Shown in pieces: positions 52,557-61,133 of a stretch of DNA of 64,000 bases. Origin of the DNA: Bacillus sp. MYb209 (GTDB lineage: Bacteria > Bacillota > Bacilli > Bacillales > Bacillaceae_G); contig NZ_PCNZ01000004.1 in NCBI RefSeq assembly GCF_002975175.1, positions 124,001 to 188,000 on the forward strand, written 5' to 3'. Position numbers and translations under genes: made by a program. Positions within the stretch are counted from its first letter, which is position 1; every line of letters starts with the position of its first letter. Under the pieces are notes generated by a model. That model was not told the origin of the DNA. It ran no database searches and saw only the letters and a list, made by a program, of their open reading frames with translations.

Positions 52557-53654
52557 CTAGTCTTCTACTTTCTCAAATAATAGAGCAAGCCCAATTCCCC
52601 CACCAATTCCTAATGTCGCAATTCCATATTTCATATACTCTCTTTTAGCCTGATAAAACAAGCGCGTTACAAGCATAGCTCCAGACGCACCGTACGGATG
52701 ACCAAGTGCTATTGCACCACCATTTACATTTAACTTGTCATACGGAATTTGTAACGTTTGCGCACATGCAACAACTTTAGCGGCAAATGCTTCATTCATC
52801 TCAATACAATCAATATCTTCTATTACTAAATTCATTTCTCTGAGCAATTTTTGCACGGCAAATATCGGACCAGTTCCCGGAAGGTTTGGGTCTACTCCAA
52901 CTACAGCGCTATGAACAAAACGAAGAACAGGCTTATATCCTAATTTTCGAGCTTGCTCTTCTTCCATTACAAGAACAGCACATGCCCCATCATTTATACC
53001 ACACGAATTGCCTGCTGTTACTGTTCCATTTTGTAAAAATACAGGCTTCGTTCTCTTGATCATTCTTTCATAATTCATTTCTCGCTTTACTGCTTCATCT
53101 AATAATCCATTAAAATAGCCAGGTAATATCTCTTCTTGTATATATCCTTTTTCTAATGCTTGCAGCGTTCGTTTATAACTAAGACAAGCATATTCATCTT
53201 GCATTTCTTTCGTTATGTTATACTGCTCTGCAACATACTCAGCCGCTAATCCCATATCAGGATCTCCAATTGTTTCAGGTGAAAATCGCGCTCTATTTTG
53301 AAAAGGTGACGTACTTGCACTCTCCACTCCCCCAGCAATATAACAATTACCGGCCCCACCTTGAATAAAATGACATGCAGTACGAATTGCTTCTAATCCA
53401 GCGCCGCATTGCCGATCAATCGTTACACCAGGAATATGATAACCGAGCCCCGCTTCTAAAGCAGATAATCTTGCAACGTTACCTCCTGGTCCAACGACAT
53501 TTCCTAATATGACATCATCTATTTCTCTCTCAATTCCTTTACTTAAAAACGTAAGAAGCGGCGTTGCTAATTGCTGAACTTCATAATCTTTCAACATCCC
53601 ATTTCTCTTACCAATGGGCGTCCTTTTCGCTTCTACAATAACCGCTTTATTCAT
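52557..53654 (-). CDS. yhfS: thiolase (acetyl-CoA acyltransferase), YhfS-like
   Basis: The 365-residue thiolase has nucleophile Cys83 (D-R-Q-C-G-A-G) and G-H-P-Y-G-A-S-G-A with the catalytic His. At the usual second catalytic Cys the sequence is T-L-G-I-G-G-G-I-G, so Gly replaces Cys. It may be altered in direction or activity. It overlaps the ligase gene by 8 bp. ATG at 53654 has AGGAG upstream. Confidence 0.88.
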   Translation of the reverse strand: MNKAVIVEAKRTPIGKRNGMLKDYEVQQLATPLLTFLSKGIEREIDDVILGNVVGPGGNVARLSALEAGLGYHIPGVTIDRQCGAGLEAIRTACHFIQGGAGNCYIAGGVESASTSPFQNRARFSPETIGDPDMGLAAEYVAEQYNITKEMQDEYACLSYKRTLQALEKGYIQEEILPGYFNGLLDEAVKREMNYERMIKRTKPVFLQNGTVTAGNSCGINDGACAVLVMEEEQARKLGYKPVLRFVHSAVVGVDPNLPGTGPIFAVQKLLREMNLVIEDIDCIEMNEAFAAKVVACAQTLQIPYDKLNVNGGAIALGHPYGASGAMLVTRLFYQAKREYMKYGIATLGIGGGIGLALLFEKVED

Positions 53655-55110
53655 ATATTTTCTCCTGATTTTCAATTATACTTTTCACTACAATACGAGC
53701 TATCTTCCCGCTACTCGTATAAGGTATTTCATCTACAAAACACCATTCTTTAGGGATTTTAAAAGATGATAATCGTTGTAAGCAAAAGCTCTTTAATTGC
53801 TGTTTTGTAGCACTCCCTTTTACGATAGCGACAGGCTTTTCACCCCAATAACTATCTTTTACACCGACAACAACAATTTCTTCAACAGCTGGATGAGTAT
53901 ATAACACACTTTCTATCTCTTCTGGGTAAATATTAATCCCTCCGAATAGAATCATATTCTTCTCTCTACCAACTATATATATAAAGCCTTCCTCATCTTG
54001 ATAGCCTACATCATGCACTGTCATCCAACCATCTTTGGTCAATTGCGGGATTATAGATCCATCCGATACATAGCCCATAAAAAACTGATCACTTTTTACA
54101 TAAACAGTTCCTATCTCGCCTATCTGTAATTCTTCTCCTGCTTCATTACATATTCCAACTTGTACATTATGACAAGGTTTCCCTACTGAATTCGGCTTTC
54201 TCTCGCTCTCTTCATCGATCAATGCAGTTACAAAACTCAGCTCAGACGCACCATAAAATTCATATCTTTTTGCACAAGGAAACATATTCTTTATCTTTTC
54301 TTTCGCTTCCGCTTCCCATTTTGCTCCTGACGAAATAATTTTCATTTCACTTTCAATTACTTTATTTTCTTTATACAAAGATTCAAGCATTGTAGGGACT
54401 GTATACATGACAGAAATATTCTCCATCTCTATACTAGATAGCACTTGAACTGGTACAAACTTTCTCATTATGTGCACCGTTTGTCCTAAATATAATGCAC
54501 TTATTGCCCCATATAAGAAAAGAGAATGAACGAATGTTCCAGCTATTAAAATAGAATCTGTATTTTTCATATGAAAGTCATGTACATTACAATCAAAACT
54601 ATGGACCCACGACTGCTGTGCACGTAAAAATGCTTTTGCTTTTCCAGTAGATCCTGATGTAAATCCCATATAAAAAGGATTATTTTCTACATTTTCTAAC
54701 GTGTGATATGTAGAATTATAAATTCCTATCATTTGTTTCCAATCATCAATTGAAAGTATATGTTCTCCTTCCCTAGATATATCATTTAGTCTGTACCGCT
54801 CTGCAACAATAATATGTGGGTTACTAAGCTCTATTCTTTCCTCAAGTTCATTTCGTTTCCACTTTATATCTAATGGCACACAAATCCAACCTGCCATCGC
54901 TGCTCCAGCAAATATTTGTAAAAATTCAGCGCAATTTTCTAAAACAATTGCTACTGTTTTGTTTTTTGTATCTTTTTCATTCAACCAGTTTGCTACTTTA
55001 CAAACTGACTCGAACCAATCTTTATACGTTAACACTCTATCATTTTCTTTAATCGCTATTTTATTCGGTTGTAAAGAGGCATACTTTTTGTATTCTTTTG
55101 TAATCCCCAT
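53647..55110 (-). CDS. yhfT: acyl-CoA ligase (AMP-forming), YhfT-like
   Basis: The 487-residue ANL enzyme has the P-loop G-F-T-S-G-S-T-G-K-A-K near 158, Y-G-A-S-E-L near 286, and the C-terminal lysine motif S-S-G-K-I-A-R. It activates a carboxylic acid to acyl-CoA. With the thiolase and BioY it forms the yhfTS-bioY operon known from B. subtilis, possibly linked to pimelate/biotin supply (inference). Confidence 0.88.
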   Translation of the reverse strand: MGITKEYKKYASLQPNKIAIKENDRVLTYKDWFESVCKVANWLNEKDTKNKTVAIVLENCAEFLQIFAGAAMAGWICVPLDIKWKRNELEERIELSNPHIIVAERYRLNDISREGEHILSIDDWKQMIGIYNSTYHTLENVENNPFYMGFTSGSTGKAKAFLRAQQSWVHSFDCNVHDFHMKNTDSILIAGTFVHSLFLYGAISALYLGQTVHIMRKFVPVQVLSSIEMENISVMYTVPTMLESLYKENKVIESEMKIISSGAKWEAEAKEKIKNMFPCAKRYEFYGASELSFVTALIDEESERKPNSVGKPCHNVQVGICNEAGEELQIGEIGTVYVKSDQFFMGYVSDGSIIPQLTKDGWMTVHDVGYQDEEGFIYIVGREKNMILFGGINIYPEEIESVLYTHPAVEEIVVVGVKDSYWGEKPVAIVKGSATKQQLKSFCLQRLSSFKIPKEWCFVDEIPYTSSGKIARIVVKSIIENQEKIYE

Positions 55111-55175
55111 ATGAGACGTCCTTTCTTTACAAAATAATAAAAAGAAACACGCACGTAACGTGTTTCTCCTTTTTC

Positions 55176-55751
55176 TTATCCTGCATTTGTAATTTTTTTA
55201 TTCTTCAAAGCAGGCGTAATAATATGTTTCAATGAGCGATGTAATCTTGTCACAAGAATCGCTGCTATAATCGCCTTTATGCAATCACCTGGTAAAAATA
55301 CGACACTTACTTTCATCGTTTCCCATACGGAAATATCCATTACGAAAGCTTGGACAATGATACCAAATACATAAACTACGAAAATACCACCAATTATATT
55401 AATGCATAATACTTTTATAATAGAAACTTCACGTAAACGCTCAATTAAATATCCAATGACAAACGCTCCAACGATATAACCAAGTAAATATCCTGCACTT
55501 GGCCCAACAAATACACCTGGACCCCCGCGTCCACCAGCAAGTAATGGTGCTCCAACTCCAACTATAAGTAAGAAAATAAGCTGACTTAATGCACCGAGAC
55601 GTGATCCTAACAGTCCACCAGCAAGCATAACACCAAGTGATTGTAATGTAATCGGAACTGGTGTAATAGCAAGAGCAATTGGAGGTATTAACCCTAACAC
55701 TCCCATAATAGAACTAAATAAAGCGACGAAAACTAAGTTTTTTGTATTCAT
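55176..55751 (-). CDS. bioY: biotin transporter S component BioY
   Basis: The 191-residue protein has about six membrane segments and the BioY motif G-G-R-G-G-P-G-V-F-V-G-P-S-A-G-Y. It captures biotin for an ECF transporter. Ribosome site AGGAG. Two BirA-type boxes and a strong promoter lie upstream, so biotin repression is expected. Followed by yhfT after 65 bp. Confidence 0.93.
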   Translation of the reverse strand: MNTKNLVFVALFSSIMGVLGLIPPIALAITPVPITLQSLGVMLAGGLLGSRLGALSQLIFLLIVGVGAPLLAGGRGGPGVFVGPSAGYLLGYIVGAFVIGYLIERLREVSIIKVLCINIIGGIFVVYVFGIIVQAFVMDISVWETMKVSVVFLPGDCIKAIIAAILVTRLHRSLKHIITPALKNKKITNAG

Positions 55752-55766
55752 ATTTGCTTCTCCTAT

Positions 55767-55797
55767 TTGTAAACTTAAATTCTATTTTAGATAACAT
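55767..55797. promoter_or_regulatory. BirA-type operator 2 (imperfect)
   Basis: TTGTAAAC, 15 bp, GATAACAT (6 of 8 in the right half), about +6 to +36 from the predicted start. Confidence 0.5.
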
Positions 55798-55809
55798 ATT
55801 ATAGGAGTT

Positions 55810-55838
55810 ATATTATCTTTCCACTTAATTTTTGTCAA
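55810..55838 (-). promoter_or_regulatory. bioY promoter
   Basis: TTGACA, 17 bp, TAATAT on the minus strand; near-consensus sigma-A. The -35 lies inside BirA box 1. Confidence 0.8.
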
Positions 55839-55862
55839 CTAATTTTTAAGATAAGTTTACAA
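55832..55862. promoter_or_regulatory. BirA operator 1
   Basis: TTGTCAAC, 15 bp, GTTTACAA: fits TTGTnAAC-N15-GTTnACAA. Overlaps the bioY -35. Confidence 0.75.
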
Positions 55863-55875
55863 TTAAACTTATCTT
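55848..55875. repeat. 11-bp palindrome at the lcfB stop codon
   Basis: AAGATAAGTTT, ACAATT, AAACTTATCTT. It overlaps BirA box 1 and the lcfB stop. No T-run on the minus strand, so it is not a clear lcfB terminator. Confidence 0.6.
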
Positions 55876-57487
55876 ATTTCTCTTTATGCAAATGCTCAAG
55901 TTCTTTGCGAAGCGCTTGCTTTAAAAACTTCCCAACAGATGTTTTCGGTATTTCCTCCATAAATACAATATCGTCCGGCAACCACCATTTTGCAAACTGC
56001 GGTTTTAAAAACTCATATAACTCTTCTTTTGTCACAGTACTATTTTTCTTTTGTACAACGCAGGCAACTGGACGCTCTTGCCACTGCGGGTGAGGAATTG
56101 CAACGACAGCTGCTTCAAATATTGCATCATGTGCCATTAAAGCATTTTCAAGGTCAACTGAGGAAATCCATTCTCCACCGCTTTTAATAACATCCTTCGT
56201 ACGATCAACAATCTTTACGCACCCTTCCTCGTCAACCGTAACGACATCTCCTGTATATAACCAACCATCACGAAAACCTTCGACAGTACGCTCATCGTTA
56301 TAATAGCTTGCAGCGATCCATGGCGCTCGTAAACATAGTTCTCCCATCTCCGTACCATCCCACTTCACTTCACCCTCTGCACCAACTACTTTCATCTCTA
56401 CACCAGGAACAAGATATCCTTGCTTCGAGCGAATCTCAAGTTGTTCTTCATACGACAAATCTGTTTCATAGCTTTTTAGACGTGCAAGCGTTACGAGTGG
56501 ACTCGTTTCAGTCATGCCATATGCATGTACGAAAGGAACATTATATTTTTTCTCAAATGCTTTAATAACACTTTTCGGTGCAGCCGCACCACCGCATAAT
56601 ATTCTCGTAATACTAGATAAATCGTAACTATTATTTTCTAACTCTTGTAAAACACCAAGCCAAATTGTCGGCACACCCGCAGCTATCGTTACTTTTTCAG
56701 TTTGAATCATTTCTAATAAAATTTTCGGAGTAAACATCGGTCCCGGCAGAACTTGTTTTGACCCAAACCAAGTAGCTGCAAAAGGAAGTCCCCAAGCGTT
56801 CACATGAAACATTGGTACAATAGCCATTGCCGCATCACTTTCCGATAACGCTGCTGTATCAGCTAAACCAAGTGCCATACAGTGCAGAACTGTACTACGA
56901 TGTGTATAAACAACACCTTTTGGATTTCCTGTAGTCGCTGACGTATAACACATACCAGCAGGTGTATTTTCATCAATATCTTTTACAAATTGGAAATTGG
57001 GATCGCCTTCTTCTAATAGTTTTTCATAGTGATATACAGGCTCCAGTGTAGTTTTTGGAAGTTCGTCTTTATCAGTCATAATAATGTAGGCTTGTACAGT
57101 TGATAATTGTGATTGAATATTTTCAACAAGTGGTACGAGATCTTCATCAATAAGTAGCATTCGATCTTCTGCATGTTGAATAATGTATGAAATATGTTGA
57201 GGAGATAAACGAATATTAATTGTGTGTAAAACGGAAGCAATACCCGGAATAGCAAAATATGCTTCTACATGTCGATGATGATTCCACGCTAACGTTCCTA
57301 CACGTTCGCCTTCTTGAATCCCAAGCTTTTTTAACGCACTAGAAAGTCTTCTCGTTCTTTCTCCTAACTGCTTATACGTTAATGTCGTAACTGTATCATG
57401 TGTGCGTGAAACGATTTCTTTCTTTGGGAATAGTTTTTCTGCCCTTTCCATCATAGAACTAATTGTTAGCGGTACATTCATCATCAT
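55874..57487 (-). CDS. lcfB: long-chain fatty-acid-CoA ligase (LcfB/YhfL-like)
   Basis: The 537-residue ANL enzyme has [11 protein letters not shown] (P-loop, about 184-194), Y-G-M-T-E-T, and K-T-S-V-G-K-F at the C-terminus. It activates fatty acids for degradation. Two extra ATGs follow the start; AAAGGAGG lies 11 bp before the first. A cre-like box and palindrome lie in the promoter region. Confidence 0.9.
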   Translation of the reverse strand: MMMNVPLTISSMMERAEKLFPKKEIVSRTHDTVTTLTYKQLGERTRRLSSALKKLGIQEGERVGTLAWNHHRHVEAYFAIPGIASVLHTINIRLSPQHISYIIQHAEDRMLLIDEDLVPLVENIQSQLSTVQAYIIMTDKDELPKTTLEPVYHYEKLLEEGDPNFQFVKDIDENTPAGMCYTSATTGNPKGVVYTHRSTVLHCMALGLADTAALSESDAAMAIVPMFHVNAWGLPFAATWFGSKQVLPGPMFTPKILLEMIQTEKVTIAAGVPTIWLGVLQELENNSYDLSSITRILCGGAAAPKSVIKAFEKKYNVPFVHAYGMTETSPLVTLARLKSYETDLSYEEQLEIRSKQGYLVPGVEMKVVGAEGEVKWDGTEMGELCLRAPWIAASYYNDERTVEGFRDGWLYTGDVVTVDEEGCVKIVDRTKDVIKSGGEWISSVDLENALMAHDAIFEAAVVAIPHPQWQERPVACVVQKKNSTVTKEELYEFLKPQFAKWWLPDDIVFMEEIPKTSVGKFLKQALRKELEHLHKEK

Positions 57488-57505
57488 ATTGTTTACAGCC
57501 TCCTT

Positions 57506-57519
57506 TTAAAGCGTTTTCA
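57506..57519. promoter_or_regulatory. cre-like site of lcfB
   Basis: Minus strand TGAAAACGCTTTAA: one mismatch to the cre consensus. About +3 to +16 from the predicted start, a roadblock position. Confidence 0.6.
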
Positions 57520-57528
57520 TTTCTGTAT

Positions 57529-57534
57529 ATTATA
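57529..57534 (-). promoter_or_regulatory. lcfB -10 element
   Basis: TATAAT on the minus strand; no good -35 at 17 bp. Confidence 0.5.
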
Positions 57535-57571
57535 ACAGACTTCTACAAATAATTACGATATTTTTCTGTAT

Positions 57572-57605
57572 TTTCTGAATTATTTCTTTGGAAATAATTC
57601 AGAAA
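57572..57605. promoter_or_regulatory. 15-bp palindrome upstream of lcfB
   Basis: TTTCTGAATTATTTC, 4-bp centre, GAAATAATTCAGAAA; perfect arms about 65 bp upstream of the predicted start. Candidate operator; it does not match the B. subtilis FadR box I remember. Confidence 0.5.
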
Positions 57606-57643
57606 CAAAAAAACATGTTTTGAATACAAATTATTCAAAACAC
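57606..57643 (-). terminator. terminator of the HTH-membrane gene
   Basis: TGTTTTGAATA ... TATTCAAAACA followed by TTTTTTT on the minus strand. Confidence 0.8.
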
Positions 57644-57656
57644 GCTTCTCTCCTAT

Positions 57657-58445
57657 TTAAAAACTATCTACTTTTTTTCTTACTTTCTTTTTTAGCTTGA
57701 AAATAAAACGATTACTATACTCTTCATTTTCCACTAAAATTCTATACGTTTCTAACACTCCTAACACACGAACAAACAGATAGAATCCGATAGCAATAAG
57801 TACAACACAGTAAGGATAATACTGTACTAACTCTCCTGAAGTGATACGCTTTTTCTCAAACAAAAATGGTATTGCACCCGCTGCTATGAAGCATAATCCA
57901 ACGATCACTACTGCAGCATACTTCTTCTTAATAGTCGCATATCTTTTTGTCAATTCTTTTAAAAAGTTTTGATCAAATAGTAGTTCTTCCTTTTTTAATA
58001 CATTGTATCGACTCTCTTCTATAGTTACAGGTACCATCATTGCTCCAATTCCAAAAACTGCAATAATAATGATAAGGAATGTAGACATTGTTGCATCTTC
58101 CTTAAATAATAAATACGGTATTGTAGATAAAATGAGCAAACTAAATCCTAACGCGATATATTTAGATATTTTTTGCCCATACACTACATACCCTTCTGCC
58201 ATTTCTTTACTTACGTAATAACCATGTTCCTTTTCATTACTTTGCTCAGCAGTTTCTTTTAATAAATAATCAAGAGATACTTCAAATACATTTCCAATCA
58301 TTATTAGTTTTTCAGTTTCAGGAAACCCTTGACCATTTTCCCATTTACTAACCGCTTGCCTTGTCGTGTTTAATTTCTCAGCTAATGCTTCTTGAGAAAG
58401 ACCCTTTTCCTTTCTTAATTTAAATAGTTTCTCACCAAATCCCAT
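57657..58445 (-). CDS. XRE-type HTH regulator with C-terminal membrane domain
   Basis: The 262-residue protein has a helix-turn-helix at about 7-60 (L-A-E-K-L-N-T-T-R-Q-A-V-S-K-W-E-N-G) and four membrane segments (about 95-112, 120-140, 175-195, 210-228). Membrane-tethered XRE proteins act as DNA-binding sensors. Single gene; target unknown. Confidence 0.85.
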   Translation of the reverse strand: MGFGEKLFKLRKEKGLSQEALAEKLNTTRQAVSKWENGQGFPETEKLIMIGNVFEVSLDYLLKETAEQSNEKEHGYYVSKEMAEGYVVYGQKISKYIALGFSLLILSTIPYLLFKEDATMSTFLIIIIAVFGIGAMMVPVTIEESRYNVLKKEELLFDQNFLKELTKRYATIKKKYAAVVIVGLCFIAAGAIPFLFEKKRITSGELVQYYPYCVVLIAIGFYLFVRVLGVLETYRILVENEEYSNRFIFKLKKKVRKKVDSF

Positions 58446-58664
58446 ATGTGTGTCCCCCTTTGTTTTCTTAACTAAATTATACGTAAAACATTGCTCCTAT
58501 CTCTATCTTCCTACGGTTGCACTTTGTCAACTTATGGTTGCGATTATGTTATATAGCGGTTTTATATACGATTTAGCTGTTTTTCTTATATGATTATAAA
58601 GTTAATAAAAACAACACCTCTCAATAACCAATTATAACAATTAAAGGTAATTATTGTTATAAAA

Positions 58665-58698
58665 TAAAAACTCCCTTATTCATTTAAAGGAGTTTTCA
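58665..58698 (-). terminator. acetyltransferase terminator
   Basis: AAAACTCC ... GGAGTTTT before the 58711 stop. Confidence 0.75.
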
Positions 58699-58710
58699 AT
58701 ATGAAATATT

Positions 58711-59271
58711 TCATTTATTCATATATCTTTCTCGCGATATACTATATCTTTTCGTATCACGATACTTACCTTTGACAAATAAATCATCTTGAATCGTACG
58801 CTCATACTCCATACTTAACCGCCTCATTAGCCTTTCAGATACTTCATCACCTAAATCGCATCCCGCTTCAATACAGCTAAGACGTAATTCATTAAAACCA
58901 TAGTTAAAGAAAGCTAACGCAGCCTCCGTAGCTAATCCTCTTCCCCAATATTTTCGTGATAAAGCGTATGCAATTTCCGCTTTATGTATAATTGAATCAT
59001 AACTTATAAATCCACATGTCCCTATGAGTTTCTGCTTCTCTTTTAATACTATCCCAAGAGGAGCGACTTTTTCTTTCTCATATCGACTCACAATTTTTTC
59101 TAAAAATATTTTCGTGTCATCTAGCGATTGGTGAATACCCCATACAGTATAAGTTGTCAACTCGTTATCTGAGGCGTATTCATATATATGTAAAATATCA
59201 CTCATATCAAGCTTTCTTAATATAAGACGGCTCGTATACAGAGTTGGATACGACCACTTCTCAACAATCAT
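58711..59271 (-). CDS. GNAT acetyltransferase (RimJ/RimL-like)
   Basis: The 186-residue protein has R-L-I-L-R-K-L near the start, the acetyl-CoA loop Y-W-G-R-G-L-A-T-E-A and the C-terminal G-C-D-L-G-D-E stretch. It overlaps the zinc-ribbon gene by 4 bp (ATGA), so they are coupled. Substrate unknown. Confidence 0.88.
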   Translation of the reverse strand: MIVEKWSYPTLYTSRLILRKLDMSDILHIYEYASDNELTTYTVWGIHQSLDDTKIFLEKIVSRYEKEKVAPLGIVLKEKQKLIGTCGFISYDSIIHKAEIAYALSRKYWGRGLATEAALAFFNYGFNELRLSCIEAGCDLGDEVSERLMRRLSMEYERTIQDDLFVKGKYRDTKRYSISRERYMNK

Positions 59272-59471
59272 AGCGGATTTTGTTTAAACTTTTCATAATT
59301 TCGTACTTTTAATAAAAGGATATGACCACAGTCCGTACAAATGTAAGCATCTACCGGAGATGATGTAAACATCGTCTCTTTTTTCCGTATTTGTGCATAA
59401 CCGACAAACTCACCTTCTCCTATATTATGAGAACCGCAATTAGAGCATGTCTGCACGCCTTGCTTTTTCAT
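59268..59471 (-). CDS. zinc-ribbon protein
   Basis: The 67-residue protein has C-S-N-C (Cys9, Cys12) and C-T-D-C (Cys45, Cys48), a rubredoxin-like knuckle pair. Starts upstream of and overlaps the acetyltransferase. Function unknown. Confidence 0.8.
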   Translation of the reverse strand: MKKQGVQTCSNCGSHNIGEGEFVGYAQIRKKETMFTSSPVDAYICTDCGHILLLKVRNYEKFKQNPL

Positions 59472-59622
59472 GAGAGCACCACCTTTAATATATTTCTACT
59501 CCCTTCGACAGCAAACTTCCAATTCCCTTCCAAAAAATTCTTATTCTCTTACATTACAACAGGAATCCCAAAATAAAACTCGTATATGTAATATAGAATA
59601 TATTTATTAACGGAGGAATTTT

Positions 59623-60435
59623 ATGAGTACGATTATGACGCTCGATGTAGCACAAGAAATTGAAAACGCAGAAATAGATATGCTATCTTCTAGATTAAAG
59701 GCATTACAAGCGATAGCAGAAAATCCAATGCAAGTGCAAATGAAAAAATTTGGAAGTTCCACTGCCTTTTCATCAAAAGTAATTGCTGGTCCTGCTTTTA
59801 ATACGGTAAAAGGCATTACATTTACAAATACAGATGAGTTAGATGCAATCATCTCTTATTATCAATCACTACAAATTCCTTGCCGTTTTGAAATCACACC
59901 AGCGCAAGGTACAACTGAACTATTTCAACACTTATCTCAAAAAGGTTTTTACCAATCTAGCTTCCATACCGCTTTATATAGTATACCGAGAGAAGATTCG
60001 TCCCTTCTTCCTTCTAACATTTCAGTACGTAAACTAAAAGAAAGTGAGTTTCATATTTTTGCAGACATTTATGTACGTGGATTTAATATGCCATCATTTA
60101 CAAAGGATGGTGTCCGTCAAAATAACGAAGTTCTTTACAATAAACCAGGCTGGCAATTTTTCACAGCTGAAATTCAAAATATCCCTGCAAGTATTGGTGT
60201 CCTGTATGTTAATAAAGATATCGCCTCACTAGCTGCTTCTGCTACTTTGCCAGAATTTCAACGTAAAGGTTGTCATACAGCATTAATTCAAAAACGAATT
60301 GAGACCGCTATTGAATCCAATTGCAATTTAATAGTTGGACAAGCGCGATTTGGTAGCAGTAGTCAAAATAATATGGAACGTGCTCATTTGAAAATTGCTT
60401 ATACGAAATCAATATGGACTTCAAAATACTTATAA
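59623..60435 (+). CDS. GNAT-family N-acetyltransferase
   Basis: The 270-residue protein has an N-terminal extension of about 125 residues and a C-terminal GNAT fold with the acetyl-CoA loop E-F-Q-R-K-G-C-H-T-A-L near 210-220. Ribosome site CGGAGGA. Substrate unknown. Confidence 0.85.
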   Translation: MSTIMTLDVAQEIENAEIDMLSSRLKALQAIAENPMQVQMKKFGSSTAFSSKVIAGPAFNTVKGITFTNTDELDAIISYYQSLQIPCRFEITPAQGTTELFQHLSQKGFYQSSFHTALYSIPREDSSLLPSNISVRKLKESEFHIFADIYVRGFNMPSFTKDGVRQNNEVLYNKPGWQFFTAEIQNIPASIGVLYVNKDIASLAASATLPEFQRKGCHTALIQKRIETAIESNCNLIVGQARFGSSSQNNMERAHLKIAYTKSIWTSKYL

Positions 60436-60604
60436 TTAACTTTCTTTTTTACCATTACGAATGTATACATTCTATGACAATTACCTTTCTATATCGTTAA
60501 TCGTTTGAATATTTAAATAAATCCCTTTACACTAATAGTAGATACATCATTCAACTTGCAATATGAAAAGAGAATTCTGATCAAACTACAAGAAGGAGAA
60601 ATGT

Positions 60605-60664
60605 ATGACAAAGCATGACTATGGTTTAAAAGAAAAAGTAGAAGGCGCAAAGGAATTTGGATGA
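60605..60664 (+). pseudogene. 5' end of a CsbD-family gene (truncated)
   Basis: The strong ribosome site AAGGAGA precedes an ATG giving M-T-K-H-D-Y-G-L-K-E-K-V-E-G-A, the CsbD N-terminus. After this the sequence diverges and stops at codon 20. The matching C-terminal half lies at 63276-63365. Confidence 0.65.
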
Positions 60665-60685
60665 TTTTGTTGAATATATTTTTCT

Positions 60686-61060
60686 ATGAAAACAACACTT
60701 TCTTACTCAAATCAACCTACAATTGAATCACTTCAAGCTTCTTTATTAGACGGTCGTTTAGAAATCGATAACAACAGAAGTGAACGTTCTATTAAACCAT
60801 TTGTGATTGGGAGAAAAAATTGGATGTTCTCAAATACACCGAGAGGTGCTAGAAGAAGTGCCATCATGTATAGTTTGGTTGAAACCGCAAAAGAGAACAA
60901 TTTAAGTCCCTATCATTATCTTCTATATTTGTTTGAAACGCTCCCAAATATCGATTTAAACAATAAAGAGGAAATTGATAAAGTCTTACCGTGGTCAATG
61001 GATTTACCATCTAGTTGCAAAGTACCGAAAAAAAGTGAAGAAAACAAAAAGCAACTCTAA
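60686..61060 (+). pseudogene. IS66-family transposase, C-terminal fragment
   Basis: About 124 codons match the IS66 DDE domain C-terminus: D-G-R-L-E-I-D-N-N-R-S-E-R-S, then I-K-P-F-V-I-G-R-K-N-W and E-T-A-K-E-N. A full transposase is about 500 residues, so the N-terminal three quarters are missing. A likely element end GTAAACGGCAAGTAAC lies at 61087-61102 (minus). Confidence 0.85.
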
Positions 61061-61086
61061 AATCAACCTTTGTTGTATATTTTGGA

Positions 61087-61102
61087 GTTACTTGCCGTTT
61101 AC
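61087..61102 (-). mobile_element. likely right end of the IS66-type remnant
   Basis: GTAAACGGCAAGTAAC on the minus strand begins with GTAA like IS66 terminal repeats. The left end is missing. Confidence 0.5.
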
Positions 61103-61133
61103 TAAAGGTGTATGTATGAAAGGAGAGGATGAA

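Noticed and set aside
55848-55875. Palindrome as an lcfB terminator
   Set aside because: No T-run follows on the minus strand and it overlaps the BirA box, so it is more likely regulatory or coincidental.
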